In this document: in pieces, positions 33,993 through 42,237 of the stretch
Position numbering within the stretch: the stretch's first letter is position 1
Layout: every line of letters begins with the position of its first letter
NCBI GenBank assembly: GCA_028716385.1
Contig: JAQUPX010000004.1
Coordinates: 194,234 to 258,233, forward strand
Length of the DNA: 64,000 bases
Reading direction: 5' to 3'
Origin: a bacterium
Lineage (GTDB): Bacteria > Hydrothermota > UBA3073 > JACQXS01 > JAQTXJ01
The notes under the pieces: generated by a model
Seen by the model: only the letters and a program-made list of their open reading frames with translations
What the model was told of the DNA's origin: nothing
Database searches by the model: none
Made by a program: the position numbers and the translations under genes

Positions 33993-35396
33993 ATGAAAAA
34001 GTATAGTTTGCTGTTTTATGTTTTTGTTTTTTTGTTTATCCTTAAGGAAAAAGTAATAGGAAATGAGATTTCAATTTCTACATCTTCTTTTAATCAGACT
34101 TGTTCGTATGTTACTTCAAATAAAGAAAATTATCTTGTTGTCTGGCAAGATGAAGTGAATTCTTCTATTACAGGACTTGATATATGGGGACGCATTATTC
34201 TGGAAAATAGTACTAAAAATGATAGTTTTCCTGTATGTAACTCAAGTCAAAATCAGTTTTTTCCAAGATCTGCGTATGATGGTAGCAACTATCTTGTAAT
34301 ATGGATAAATGAAGGGACTGGAGTATATGGACAGTTTTTAGATAAAAACGGAGCTTTCATTGATACTAATTTTTTAATTGTAAATGGACATATATCACAA
34401 GCCTCATTGTGGAGTAATGGGAATAATTATTTAATTATTTGGGTTAATGATTCTATCTCTTCGGATATGAATATTTGTGGTTCTATTATATCTAAAACAG
34501 GCGTTACTATGGTGCCATCTTTTTTTATTTCCAATGCTCCCGATACTCAGTTGTTTCCTGAAGCAACCTCTATTGATTCTAATTATCTTGTTGTTTGGTC
34601 GGATAGAAGAAATGGCGATTGGGATATATTTGCCCAGAAAATATCGTATAATGGGATGCTTACGGGTAATAATTTTTCTGTTTCTCAAAAATCAGTTCCT
34701 GAACAAAGAGCTAAAATTGCAAGTAATGATACAACTGTTATGATTGTATGGGAAGAGGATTATGGTCTTTTTGTCGGTTGGGATATTCGTGCTTCTATTC
34801 TTGATGCGGATATGAACTATCTGTATAAAGATGTTGTTATCTCCGATGCTGCGTGGGATCAAAGAGTTCCTTCCGTTTGTTGGTCAGCAAAAGACGAGAA
34901 ATTCATTGTAAGTTGGAATGATTATAGGGTTCCTATAATAAACAAAGCTAATATATATATTGCGAAAGTTAATCAAATTGGCACTTCCTCGGAAACTCAG
35001 ATTACGAATAATAATAATTTTGAAAAAAGAGAAACAAGCATTGCTTCTTCTACAAATTGTTTCCTTATTGCTTGGGAAGATTGGAGGCAGGGAAGTTCAA
35101 ATAAGGATATTTATGGGTATATCCCTCAATTTATGTTTACAGAGGAAAATATTTCACCAAAACGCAATTGCATAGAAATTATTCCCAATCCTTTTTTAGA
35201 GTCTGTTTTGTTAAAAGGAATGGGGGAGAGAATGAAAATATTTGATAAAAGTGGTAAAGTTGTAAAAATTATAAATAACGATAAAGTATGGTATGGGGAA
35301 GATAATAATGGGAAAAAGTTACCTTCTGGAACATATTTTATCCAATCATCGGACAAACCCTTAGTATTTAGCAAAATAATAAAACTTTCCCACTAA
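33993..35396 (+). CDS. Secreted repeat protein with sorting domain, third paralogue
   Basis: 467 aa. Signal peptide residues 1-~23 ('LLFYVFVFLFILKEKVIG'). About seven repeats of ~50 residues ('NYLVVWSDRRNGDWDIFAQKISYNG', 'FLIAWEDWRQGSSNKDIYG') of the same family as the proteins at 25808 and 28622. Sorting domain at ~390-467: 'EIIPNPFLESVLL', 'KIFDKSGKVVKI', 'SGTYFIQS'. Stands alone on the plus strand, converging with the 424-aa protein gene 59 nt away. Ligand unknown. Confidence 0.87.
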   Translation: MKKYSLLFYVFVFLFILKEKVIGNEISISTSSFNQTCSYVTSNKENYLVVWQDEVNSSITGLDIWGRIILENSTKNDSFPVCNSSQNQFFPRSAYDGSNYLVIWINEGTGVYGQFLDKNGAFIDTNFLIVNGHISQASLWSNGNNYLIIWVNDSISSDMNICGSIISKTGVTMVPSFFISNAPDTQLFPEATSIDSNYLVVWSDRRNGDWDIFAQKISYNGMLTGNNFSVSQKSVPEQRAKIASNDTTVMIVWEEDYGLFVGWDIRASILDADMNYLYKDVVISDAAWDQRVPSVCWSAKDEKFIVSWNDYRVPIINKANIYIAKVNQIGTSSETQITNNNNFEKRETSIASSTNCFLIAWEDWRQGSSNKDIYGYIPQFMFTEENISPKRNCIEIIPNPFLESVLLKGMGERMKIFDKSGKVVKIINNDKVWYGEDNNGKKLPSGTYFIQSSDKPLVFSKIIKLSH

Positions 35397-35455
35397 AAGG
35401 ATAAGAAGTTCTTCCTGTGAGGACAACAGATCAAAGAATTCCCAAAGGTTGTGTA

Positions 35456-36730
35456 TTAGTTCAATAGTAATAGCTTTTGAGTTTGGATAGTTTTATTTCC
35501 TGATTCTAATTTACAGAAGTAAATTCCTGATTTTAACTTTTGATTTGAATTGTTTTTCCCGTCCCATATAATTTTATTTCCTTGTAATGTAGAAAAAGTT
35601 CGGACCAATTTGCCACTTATATCATAAATTGTTATTCGTGCCCGCCTGCTCGGTAGGCAGGAATAACTAATAGCGGTAGTTAAAGTAAACGGGTTAGGGT
35701 TCGCAGTTAATTCCCCAATCCGCAAATCCAAATTCGATGTTTCTTCTATTGCTTGTATTGGAGCTGTTGCAAGACAGAACCCATTTTGGGTTTCATATAA
35801 CATTTTATATTCATTTTTATCCCGTACTACATCTGGCGCCCAAGGGCCGGCACTATCATAAGGCAAGTCAAAACTGGATAAAATTGGATTGTCAAAGTAT
35901 TTATTCCAATGTATTCCATCCATAGATGTGGCATACCCTGCACGAACGGTATCTATCACATCATCCATTTTATCGGCAACCGAAATCCCGCTATACCACA
36001 TTTCATAAAGCGTATCAGTTTTTATTACAGCCGGAACCGCTGCCCACAAATCTTCCCATGAGCCTGCCGTTCCAACTTCTAATACAGGATTCAATGGGTA
36101 TTTTGTCCACACTTTTCCATCCGGAGATGTTGCATATCCGATTCTGATTTTCCAGTCTTTTGCAACTCCGGTGTACCACATTTTATAAATATTTTCGTCA
36201 TATAATACCGCAGGTGATTCAATCCAAAAACCATCCCATTGAGTAGAGTCACCTTTTTCCAGAACCGGATTGTTAGAATCTCTTTGCCAGTTTATTCCAT
36301 CGGACGAAGTTGCCAGACCAATTGCAGAGTGTATTGGCGGGGAACTGTCTGTTGGTGCACCAAAATAATAAAGTTTGTATCCCATAGAATCTCTTACGAT
36401 TTCAGGTGTGTCAAGCCAGCGCATATCCCATTCTCCCTGTTTCCCGACATCCAGAACGGGAGTTCCATTATTGTGTTTTATCCAATTAATAGCATCCGTA
36501 GAATGTGCGTAAAATACTCTTCCTTTATGGTCAACGCCTGCGGCACAATACCACATTTTGAATGTATCGTTTTCTATAATGTAGGTGGGTTGTCCTATTG
36601 CAAAAAATTCCCAGATAAGATTTGTTTTTATCATAACAGGATTACTTACATATTTTGTCCATTCTGTTTGGGAGAATATTGTGGTTTCAGATATGAATGA
36701 TAATAGAAAAAATAACAATACTTTTTTCAT
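35456..36730 (-). CDS. Secreted five-bladed propeller (glycoside hydrolase-like) protein with sorting domain
   Basis: 424 aa. Signal peptide residues 1-20 ('VLLFFLLSFISETTIFS'). Five repeats alternating 'NPVL' and '(Y/F)KMWY(T/S)G' with 'IGYATSPDGKVWTKY' between them resemble the five-bladed propeller of GH43/GH32/GH130-type enzymes. I do not see the full set of catalytic acids of any one family, so activity is uncertain. Sorting domain ~345-424 ('LTANPNPF', 'TIYDISGKLVRTF', 'SGIYFCKL'). A GC-rich palindromic insert (35637-35666) adds 'CLPSRRA' in frame between two strands of the sorting domain. Its ATG shares one base with the stop of the upstream TPR gene. Confidence 0.82.
   Translation of the reverse strand: MKKVLLFFLLSFISETTIFSQTEWTKYVSNPVMIKTNLIWEFFAIGQPTYIIENDTFKMWYCAAGVDHKGRVFYAHSTDAINWIKHNNGTPVLDVGKQGEWDMRWLDTPEIVRDSMGYKLYYFGAPTDSSPPIHSAIGLATSSDGINWQRDSNNPVLEKGDSTQWDGFWIESPAVLYDENIYKMWYTGVAKDWKIRIGYATSPDGKVWTKYPLNPVLEVGTAGSWEDLWAAVPAVIKTDTLYEMWYSGISVADKMDDVIDTVRAGYATSMDGIHWNKYFDNPILSSFDLPYDSAGPWAPDVVRDKNEYKMLYETQNGFCLATAPIQAIEETSNLDLRIGELTANPNPFTLTTAISYSCLPSRRARITIYDISGKLVRTFSTLQGNKIIWDGKNNSNQKLKSGIYFCKLESGNKTIQTQKLLLLN
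35637..35666. repeat. In-frame palindromic element (family B) in a sorting domain
   Basis: Plus strand 'cgtgcccgcctgctcggtag' then 'gcaggaataa', with CCTGC-tcggtag-GCAGG as the stem. Encodes 'CLPSRRA', a stretch missing from the sorting domains of neighbouring proteins. A degenerate relative is at 41256-41276. Confidence 0.5.
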
Positions 36731-37428
36731 TATTCTTCCAGCGCTAATCTTGCCAATGCAGAAATAGGAGATTTAGGGTACTTTACAAGAATCTGATTGT
36801 ATATTTTTATAGCTTCTTTTTTGTTCCCGATTTTCTCATACATAGTCCCTTCTTTCATTAAAATTTCAGGTGTTTTGGGATTATCCTCAAATTTGATTAA
36901 AAATTCTTTACATTCATTGATTGCTTCTTTGTAGTTTTTCTTAGATTCAAGAATATCTATAAAAAGGATATAAGAAAATAAATTAATTGAAGAATGTCGC
37001 AACTTAAGTTTTTTTAGGAGTTTAATGGCTTCATCCATTTTATTTCCATTGCCGGGGCGGGATGTTCCATTTCTATATAAAAGTTCAGCGTTAACGTAGT
37101 TTGTTAAATCTTCTTTTGTATTACCGTTTATGAGTTCTATCCTGTAAAGGGCATCATTACAATCAGGAGAGGAAGGAGAGATCTTTTTATAGAGTTTTAT
37201 GGCATTTTCAAATTCGTAATTAAAATACATAAGCTCTGCCAGTAAAAAAGTATCTTTAGTTGTATTAATATTTATCTTTTCAAATTCTCCTTTTCTCAAG
37301 TATTCTCTATAGGGAGGCATTAAATTTTGTTTTTTAATTGGAAGGGTTTGGAGTGGAGTATTAATTATAAGAGTTAATAAATATATGATTAACATTTTAA
37401 TAATATTTATACCAACATCTTGTCCCAT
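36730..37428 (-). CDS. TPR-repeat protein
   Basis: 232 aa (221 if started at ATG 37395, which would place a hydrophobic segment 'MLIIYLLTLI' at the N-terminus as a signal peptide or anchor). Residues ~45-232 contain tetratricopeptide-type helical pairs; the last two are clearest ('NYKEAINECKEFLIKFEDNP', 'KKEAIKIYNQILVKYPKSP'), with the spacing of outer-membrane assembly TPRs such as YbgF/BamD. A GC-rich element (37051-37069) contributes 'NGTSRPGNGN' in a loop. Coupled to the downstream propeller protein by a TAATG overlap. Role unknown. Confidence 0.8.
   Translation of the reverse strand: MGQDVGINIIKMLIIYLLTLIINTPLQTLPIKKQNLMPPYREYLRKGEFEKININTTKDTFLLAELMYFNYEFENAIKLYKKISPSSPDCNDALYRIELINGNTKEDLTNYVNAELLYRNGTSRPGNGNKMDEAIKLLKKLKLRHSSINLFSYILFIDILESKKNYKEAINECKEFLIKFEDNPKTPEILMKEGTMYEKIGNKKEAIKIYNQILVKYPKSPISALARLALEE
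37051..37069. repeat. In-frame GC-rich element (family A) in the TPR gene
   Basis: Plus strand 'gccggggcgggatgttcc'; closest to the consensus core GGCGGGATGTTCC. Translated as 'GTSRPGNG' between helices. Confidence 0.5.
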
Positions 37429-37487
37429 ATCTCTGCTTGTCTATAGTAGATTTGCCCCTATTCGCTCTCTGCATTATCCCTTCGTAG

Positions 37488-37609
37488 GGGCGAGTCGTTG
37501 ACTCGCCCATTTTGTTATCTTTTCAGCATTTATAATTAAGCTTTCTATCCAGCATAGCTGGATACGAATCCCTAATCGTCCGCCTCAGGCGGACTCAAGG
37601 GCTTCGTAT
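37488..37609. repeat. Three consecutive perfect palindromes downstream of and inside nadD
   Basis: GGGCGAGTC-gtt-GACTCGCCC (37488-37508); TATCCAGC-ata-GCTGGATA (37546-37564); and a nested hairpin at 37562-37609 with outer stem ATACGAA/TTCGTAT, CCC/GGG, and inner GTCCGCC-tca-GGCGGAC (37578-37594). The last one supplies the final codons of nadD. They may also act as transcription terminators, but none is followed by a T-run on the minus strand. Confidence 0.75.
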
Positions 37610-38162
37610 AAAGTTTTTTATTTTTTATGTATTTTTCAACACTATTCGGTACAAGATATTTGATAGATATTTTTTGTTTTATGAATTCTCTTATTTTTGT
37701 GGATGATATATCAAGCATTAAAGGTAATAACTTCATATTTTGGGGTGTCGTATATTCTATTCCCGGTCTTCCAATGACTATAATATTAGCAAATTCAGGG
37801 ATTTTTTTATAATCTTTCCATTTGTGAAAGTTTTTTGCTTCATCTATACCTATGATTAAGAATATATTTGAGGAGGGGATGTTTTTCTTAAATTCCATAA
37901 GAGTATCTATCATAAAAGATTTCCCCTTCCTTTTTATTTCAATATCAGAGATTTCAAAATACGGATTGTCGGATATAGCTAATTTGACTAAATCAAATCT
38001 ATGTTTTGCAGAAGCAATCACCGAAGGTTTATGAGTTGGAATATTCAGAGGTATCCATACTATTTTATTTAGTTTGAATATTTGCCTTGCTTGTTCGGCA
38101 ATGATAAGATGTCCGGTATGAGGAGGGTCAAATGCCCCGCCAAAAATTCCAATATTAGACAT
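37572..38162 (-). CDS. nadD: Nicotinate-nucleotide adenylyltransferase
   Basis: 196 aa. Converts nicotinate mononucleotide and ATP to deamido-NAD. Seen: 'IGIFGGAFDPPHTGHLIIA' (the GxFxPxHxGH nucleotidyltransferase motif), 'WIPLNIPTHKP' and 'ISSTKIREFI' (the SSTxIR phosphate-binding motif). The fold ends near 'YIKNKKLY'; the remaining 'TKPLSPPEADD' is encoded by the palindromic element at 37562-37609 and is foreign to the family. Usual neighbours rsfS and obgE/proA are absent. No strong promoter seen in the short gap upstream. Confidence 0.95.
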   Translation of the reverse strand: MSNIGIFGGAFDPPHTGHLIIAEQARQIFKLNKIVWIPLNIPTHKPSVIASAKHRFDLVKLAISDNPYFEISDIEIKRKGKSFMIDTLMEFKKNIPSSNIFLIIGIDEAKNFHKWKDYKKIPEFANIIVIGRPGIEYTTPQNMKLLPLMLDISSTKIREFIKQKISIKYLVPNSVEKYIKNKKLYTKPLSPPEADD

Positions 38163-38247
38163 ATTGTATGTATAATATTTATAAGCAAAAATGCAAGTTT
38201 TATTTAATAAAAAATAGTTATATAAAGACCGTTCGATGCTTTTTTTC

Positions 38248-38275
38248 TTGACAATCTATTTTTATGTATTATCTT
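38248..38275 (+). promoter_or_regulatory. Promoter of the surface-polysaccharide locus
   Basis: TTGACA (38248-38253), 16 nt, TATCTT (38270-38275). It is the only good promoter ahead of the ~25-kb plus-strand cluster. An ATG at 38282 right after it opens a 14-codon frame whose TAA (38324-38326) overlaps the regulator's GTG start. Confidence 0.55.
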
Positions 38276-38318
38276 GCTTTTATGATTGTCGCAAAATGTA
38301 GACTGTTTTGGAGGAAGT

Positions 38319-38768
38319 GTGAGTAATGTTGATAGTATTTCGGATAAGATAATGATTCTGGGGGCGAAGGTGTATCCTTTGTTTCGTCAGATTTTTGAAA
38401 ATTATCATCCGGATGAAATTGCTATAATGCATATTTTAAGAATGGCTGACGGCAAGCTTGAACGAAAAGAGCTTTTGAAAGAACTTAATATAGAGAAAAA
38501 AATAATTTCAAGGAGGATCAGGAATTTAGTTTCTATGGGGTTTGTAAGGAGTTATAGAAGTCAATTGTCAGCTCGAGAGGTTGTGGATGAAATAACTGAA
38601 AAAGGGAACAGGGAATTTAACGATTTAAGGGGAAAAATTAAATTTTTATTAAAGGGGGGTATGGAATTTCTTAATAAGGAGGAACAAAAGGTTTTGCAAA
38701 ACATTATCAATCAGTCTGGAAGTAAGATAAAAACAATCGAAAAAATTGTAAAATTAGGAATAAAATAA
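38319..38768 (+). CDS. Winged-helix (MarR-like) regulator heading the polysaccharide locus
   Basis: 149 aa from GTG 38319, chosen for the GGAGG five nucleotides upstream; the frame is open to 38286. Residues ~30-100 form a winged helix: 'DEIAIMHILRMADGKLERKELLKELNIEKKIISRRIRNLVSMGFV' has the helix-turn-helix spacing of MarR/ArsR families, followed by a wing. The C-terminal half is helical and Lys-rich. wecB starts directly after the stop, so the regulator is in the same operon and may control it. A role as a NusG-like or Rfah factor is not supported. DNA target and signal unknown. Confidence 0.7.
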   Translation: MSNVDSISDKIMILGAKVYPLFRQIFENYHPDEIAIMHILRMADGKLERKELLKELNIEKKIISRRIRNLVSMGFVRSYRSQLSAREVVDEITEKGNREFNDLRGKIKFLLKGGMEFLNKEEQKVLQNIINQSGSKIKTIEKIVKLGIK

Positions 38769-39893
38769 ATGATAAAGAAAATTTTTCTTATAGTAGGTGC
38801 AAGACCTAATTTCATGAAAGTTTCGCCCATTTTAGAAAAATTTAAAAAACATCCCGATATCAAATCCGTTTTAATACATACGGGTCAGCATTATGATTAC
38901 ACTATGTCTAAGGTATTTTTTGAGGATTTAAACATTCCTGTGCCGGATGTAAATCTTGGAATTGGATCTTGTGGACACGGAGAACAAACCGGTAAAATAA
39001 TGATTGGATTGGAAAAAATTTATTTAAAAGAAAAACCTGATTTAGTGGTAGTATTCGGAGATGTAAATTCTACTTTGGCTGGTGCGCTTGTGGCGTCTAA
39101 ATTGAATATTCCCGTTGCTCATATTGAAGCGGGTATTCGTAGTTATAATAATATGCCGGAGGAAACCAACCGTCTTCTTACTGACCATATTTCTGAATAT
39201 CTTTTTACTACTTCTAAATATGAAGATGAAAATCTAAAGAAAGAGGGCATATCTCCCAATAAGATATTCTGTGTAGGGAATATAATGATAGATAGCTTAA
39301 TAAAATATAAAGAAATAGCAACTAAAAGACAAACTTTTCAAAAATTACTTTTAGAAAAAAAGAAGTATGTTTTATGTACACTTCATAGAGCGGGCAACGT
39401 AGATGATAAAAACAAGTTTAGGGATATTATTTGTGCTTTAGCGGAAATATCAAAAAGTATACCTGTTGTATGTCCCGTTCATCCAAGAACCAGAAAAAAT
39501 ATAAGTAATTTTGGATTTGATAAGTTTTTTACAGAGTCCAAAGCTAAGCGCGGGGAAAATACTAAGATACAAATAATAGAACCTTTAAGTTATATTGATT
39601 GTTTGAATTTAGAAATGAATGCAAAATTTGTTATTACGGATTCAGGGGGAATACAGGTAGAAACGACAACTTTAGGAGTTTCTTGTCTTACTATTCTCGA
39701 TAAACCTGTTTGGGCGATTACTCATAAAGAGGGGACAAATGTTTTGGTTAAAGGAAATGGCAAAGAATTAATAAAACAAGCAATGAAAATAGTTAATAAA
39801 GGACATGTTAATAAAAAAAGGTTAACCTCTTTAAAATTATGGGATGGTAAAACAGCGGATAGAATAGTAAAAATTTTAATTAAAAAATTATGA
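38769..39893 (+). CDS. wecB: UDP-N-acetylglucosamine 2-epimerase (non-hydrolysing)
   Basis: 374 aa. Interconverts UDP-GlcNAc and UDP-ManNAc. Motifs: 'VGARPNFMKVSPIL', 'HTGQHYDYTMSKVFFEDL', 'VFGDVNSTLAGALVASKL', 'HIEAGIRSYNNMPEETNR' and 'DSGGIQVETTTLG', all as in WecB/MnaA. UDP-ManNAc can serve wecC-type oxidation (no wecC here) or be a substrate for further epimerases. It abuts the regulator gene and overlaps the next SDR gene by 4 nt. The locus also encodes a hydrolysing 2-epimerase (48669), so the two have distinct purposes. Confidence 0.95.
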   Translation: MIKKIFLIVGARPNFMKVSPILEKFKKHPDIKSVLIHTGQHYDYTMSKVFFEDLNIPVPDVNLGIGSCGHGEQTGKIMIGLEKIYLKEKPDLVVVFGDVNSTLAGALVASKLNIPVAHIEAGIRSYNNMPEETNRLLTDHISEYLFTTSKYEDENLKKEGISPNKIFCVGNIMIDSLIKYKEIATKRQTFQKLLLEKKKYVLCTLHRAGNVDDKNKFRDIICALAEISKSIPVVCPVHPRTRKNISNFGFDKFFTESKAKRGENTKIQIIEPLSYIDCLNLEMNAKFVITDSGGIQVETTTLGVSCLTILDKPVWAITHKEGTNVLVKGNGKELIKQAMKIVNKGHVNKKRLTSLKLWDGKTADRIVKILIKKL

Positions 39894-40897
39894 AAGAAAA
39901 AATTGTCCATACCGGAGCCACTGCTCTAATAACCGGGGGAGCCGGGTTTATTGGTTCTCATTTAGGGGATGCTTTACTTAGCAGGGGGTATAAAGTTATC
40001 GCAGTAGACAACTTATCAATGGGGAAAATAGAAAATATTAAACATAATTTAGTAAATCCTGATTTTCATTTTGAAAAAGTTGATATCAGGGACATTGAAT
40101 CACTAAGAAAAGTATGTAAAGGAGTAAACGTAATAGTTCATTTAGCCGCTTATAAAATTCCTAGATATGGCAATGCCGTGGAGACTTTATTAGTAAATGG
40201 AGAAGGGGGTGTTAATATTTTTAAGGTTGCAAAAGAATTTAATTGTAAAGTTGTTTTAGCCTCCACGTCTGATGTATATGGAAAGAGCGAAGAGGCGTTT
40301 TTTCAGGAAGATGGAAATTTAATAATGGGACCAAGTTATATTCCAAGGTGGAGTTATGCCGTGTCTAAATTGTTTGAAGAGCATCTAGCGTATGCTTATC
40401 AGGACGCATATAATATTCCGGTGAACATAATAAGGATTTTTGAGTGTTATGGGCCACGCTATCATCTTTCGTGGTGGGGTGGACCAATACCTGTTTTTGT
40501 TTCCGCAATACTAAATGACAAGGAAGTAGAAATCCATAATGATGGGAAACAAACAAGATGTTTTATTTATATCAGTGATTTAGTTGAGGGTATAATAAGT
40601 ATTATAGAAAAAGATAAAATAGCCGGTGAGATTTTTAATCTTGGAACTACGGAGGAAATAAGCATACTGGAACTTGTTAGTTTAATTAAAGATTTATCAG
40701 GAAGTATTGGCACGCTTAAGACAAAATTTGTTCCATACTCCAGTTTTTCAAATAAAAAATACGAAGACATTAAAAAGCGTACTCCAAATATAACAAAAGC
40801 CAGGAATTTATTAGAGTTTGCCCCAAAAATTTCACTAAGAGAGGGTTTATTAAAAACTATTGATTGGCAACGTGAGATTATGAAAAAAGAAAAATAA
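39890..40897 (+). CDS. NAD-dependent sugar epimerase/dehydratase (extended SDR)
   Basis: 335 aa, cytoplasmic. Rossmann motif 'ITGGAGFIGSHLGDAL', catalytic Ser/Thr in 'LASTSDVYG' and 'YAVSK' (YxxxK). Closest in appearance to UDP-glucose/UDP-GalNAc 4-epimerases and UDP-glucuronate decarboxylase-like proteins ('EIFNLGTTEEISILELVSLI'). The nucleotide sugar cannot be decided by eye. Given the preceding wecB, a UDP-HexNAc is plausible. Two nucleotides separate it from the following glycosyltransferase. Confidence 0.88.
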   Translation: MKEKIVHTGATALITGGAGFIGSHLGDALLSRGYKVIAVDNLSMGKIENIKHNLVNPDFHFEKVDIRDIESLRKVCKGVNVIVHLAAYKIPRYGNAVETLLVNGEGGVNIFKVAKEFNCKVVLASTSDVYGKSEEAFFQEDGNLIMGPSYIPRWSYAVSKLFEEHLAYAYQDAYNIPVNIIRIFECYGPRYHLSWWGGPIPVFVSAILNDKEVEIHNDGKQTRCFIYISDLVEGIISIIEKDKIAGEIFNLGTTEEISILELVSLIKDLSGSIGTLKTKFVPYSSFSNKKYEDIKKRTPNITKARNLLEFAPKISLREGLLKTIDWQREIMKKEK

Positions 40898-40899
40898 AT

Positions 40900-42219
40900 A
40901 TGGAATTAAAAATACAGGAGAAAAGAATCATTTGGGGAATTAGTCCTTGGTCAACTGTGTGGAGCATGGGGAAAGAAAAAGGATATAGAGGGTATTATTA
41001 TATTTTAAAAGCTTTTGTAAATGCCGGATATGAAACTCATTTATTTTGTTTGAACGACAGCAACTTGAAAAACGATGAATTTTATGAAGGTATATACATT
41101 CATCGGTTTAAAGTGCCATTACAAAGAGTAATTAGAAAATTGCAGATAAGATTTATGCATTTTAAAATTTTGGGATTTTTTGGAAATCAGGTTTTACAAA
41201 TTTTATTTATTTTATTATACGCGATATCTTCAATAAGAAGAGTATTGAGATACGCCATTCCTACCGACGGGCAAGAAAGAACTCCTTCTCTTATTTATGC
41301 ATACAGTGGTTATGATGTTTTACCAGCATATATATTAAGCAGACATTATCATATTTCAAATATTACCCGATTATTTGGAACATATATTACTTCTCGTGAT
41401 TTTAAGTTACGATTGTTAACAAAATGGCAGGAAATAATAGCCTTCAAGATGCCCTGCAAATATCTAATTGTTCTAAATGATGGAACTCAGGGCGATAAAG
41501 TTGCTAAGATGGTAGGAGTTCCCAACGAAAGATTGAAGTTTTGGTATGATGGAGTTGATAAAAAAATGTATAATCCGGATTTTAACAGCAATGAATTCAA
41601 GAAAAGTCTGGGGCTAGATAATTCCGTTAGGATTATTTTAACGCTCAGTCGTCTTGTTAATTGGAAACATTTAGAAAGGATTATAAATGCTATGCCCCAT
41701 ATTATATCTGAGTTCAAGAATGTCGTTTTATTAATAGTGGGGGATGGTCCGGAAAGGAAAAAATTAGAAAAAATAAGTCAAAATTTAGATATAAAAAAGT
41801 ATGTTAAATTTGCCGGTTCTGTTAATATCAAAGATACTTCAAATTATATGAATGCAGCAGATATATTTGTTTCAGTAAATGATGTTTCAAATGTCAGCAA
41901 TGGACTGCTTGAAGCTATGGTATGTGGAAAATGTATTGTTACTTTAGATGTCGGAGATACGAAAAAAGTGATAAAAGATAATGAGACAGGCAAGTTAATA
42001 TCCAAGAGGAATCAGAAAAAGATTATTACTGATTTATCGAAAACAGTTATAGATATTTTGAAGGATGAAGATTTAAGGAAAAAGTTGGGAAATAATGCGA
42101 GAGTTTACGCAGAACGGCATTTTAAGAGTTGGGAAGAAAGAATGGATATGGAAATGAATTTAATAAAAAGCTTGATTAAGCATAATAATTATATTAAAAT
42201 AGAAAACAATATAGTCTAA
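40900..42219 (+). CDS. Glycosyltransferase family 4 (GT-B)
   Basis: 439 aa. C-terminal GT-B domain: 'RIILTLSRLVNWKHLERIINAM' (acceptor of donor phosphate region), 'LLIVGDGPERKKLEK', 'VKFAGSV', and 'ADIFVSVNDVSNVSNGLLEAMVCGKCIV'. The first Glu of the usual EX7E donor-binding motif seems to be Asn here, which occurs in some GT4 members. Residues ~120-132 ('AIPTDGQERTPS') come from a degenerate palindromic element (41256-41276). A glycan-assembly role on the cytoplasmic face is inferred from the locus. Confidence 0.9.
   Translation: MELKIQEKRIIWGISPWSTVWSMGKEKGYRGYYYILKAFVNAGYETHLFCLNDSNLKNDEFYEGIYIHRFKVPLQRVIRKLQIRFMHFKILGFFGNQVLQILFILLYAISSIRRVLRYAIPTDGQERTPSLIYAYSGYDVLPAYILSRHYHISNITRLFGTYITSRDFKLRLLTKWQEIIAFKMPCKYLIVLNDGTQGDKVAKMVGVPNERLKFWYDGVDKKMYNPDFNSNEFKKSLGLDNSVRIILTLSRLVNWKHLERIINAMPHIISEFKNVVLLIVGDGPERKKLEKISQNLDIKKYVKFAGSVNIKDTSNYMNAADIFVSVNDVSNVSNGLLEAMVCGKCIVTLDVGDTKKVIKDNETGKLISKRNQKKIITDLSKTVIDILKDEDLRKKLGNNARVYAERHFKSWEERMDMEMNLIKSLIKHNNYIKIENNIV
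41256..41276. repeat. Degenerate in-frame element (family B) in a glycosyltransferase gene
   Basis: 'cattcctaccgacgggcaag' resembles the reverse complement of the element at 35637-35666 (attcctgcctaccgagcagg then cgggcacg) with an internal deletion. It codes for 'IPTDGQ' at a domain-linker position. Confidence 0.35.
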
Positions 42220-42237
42220 CAATTAAAAGGAGCAACG

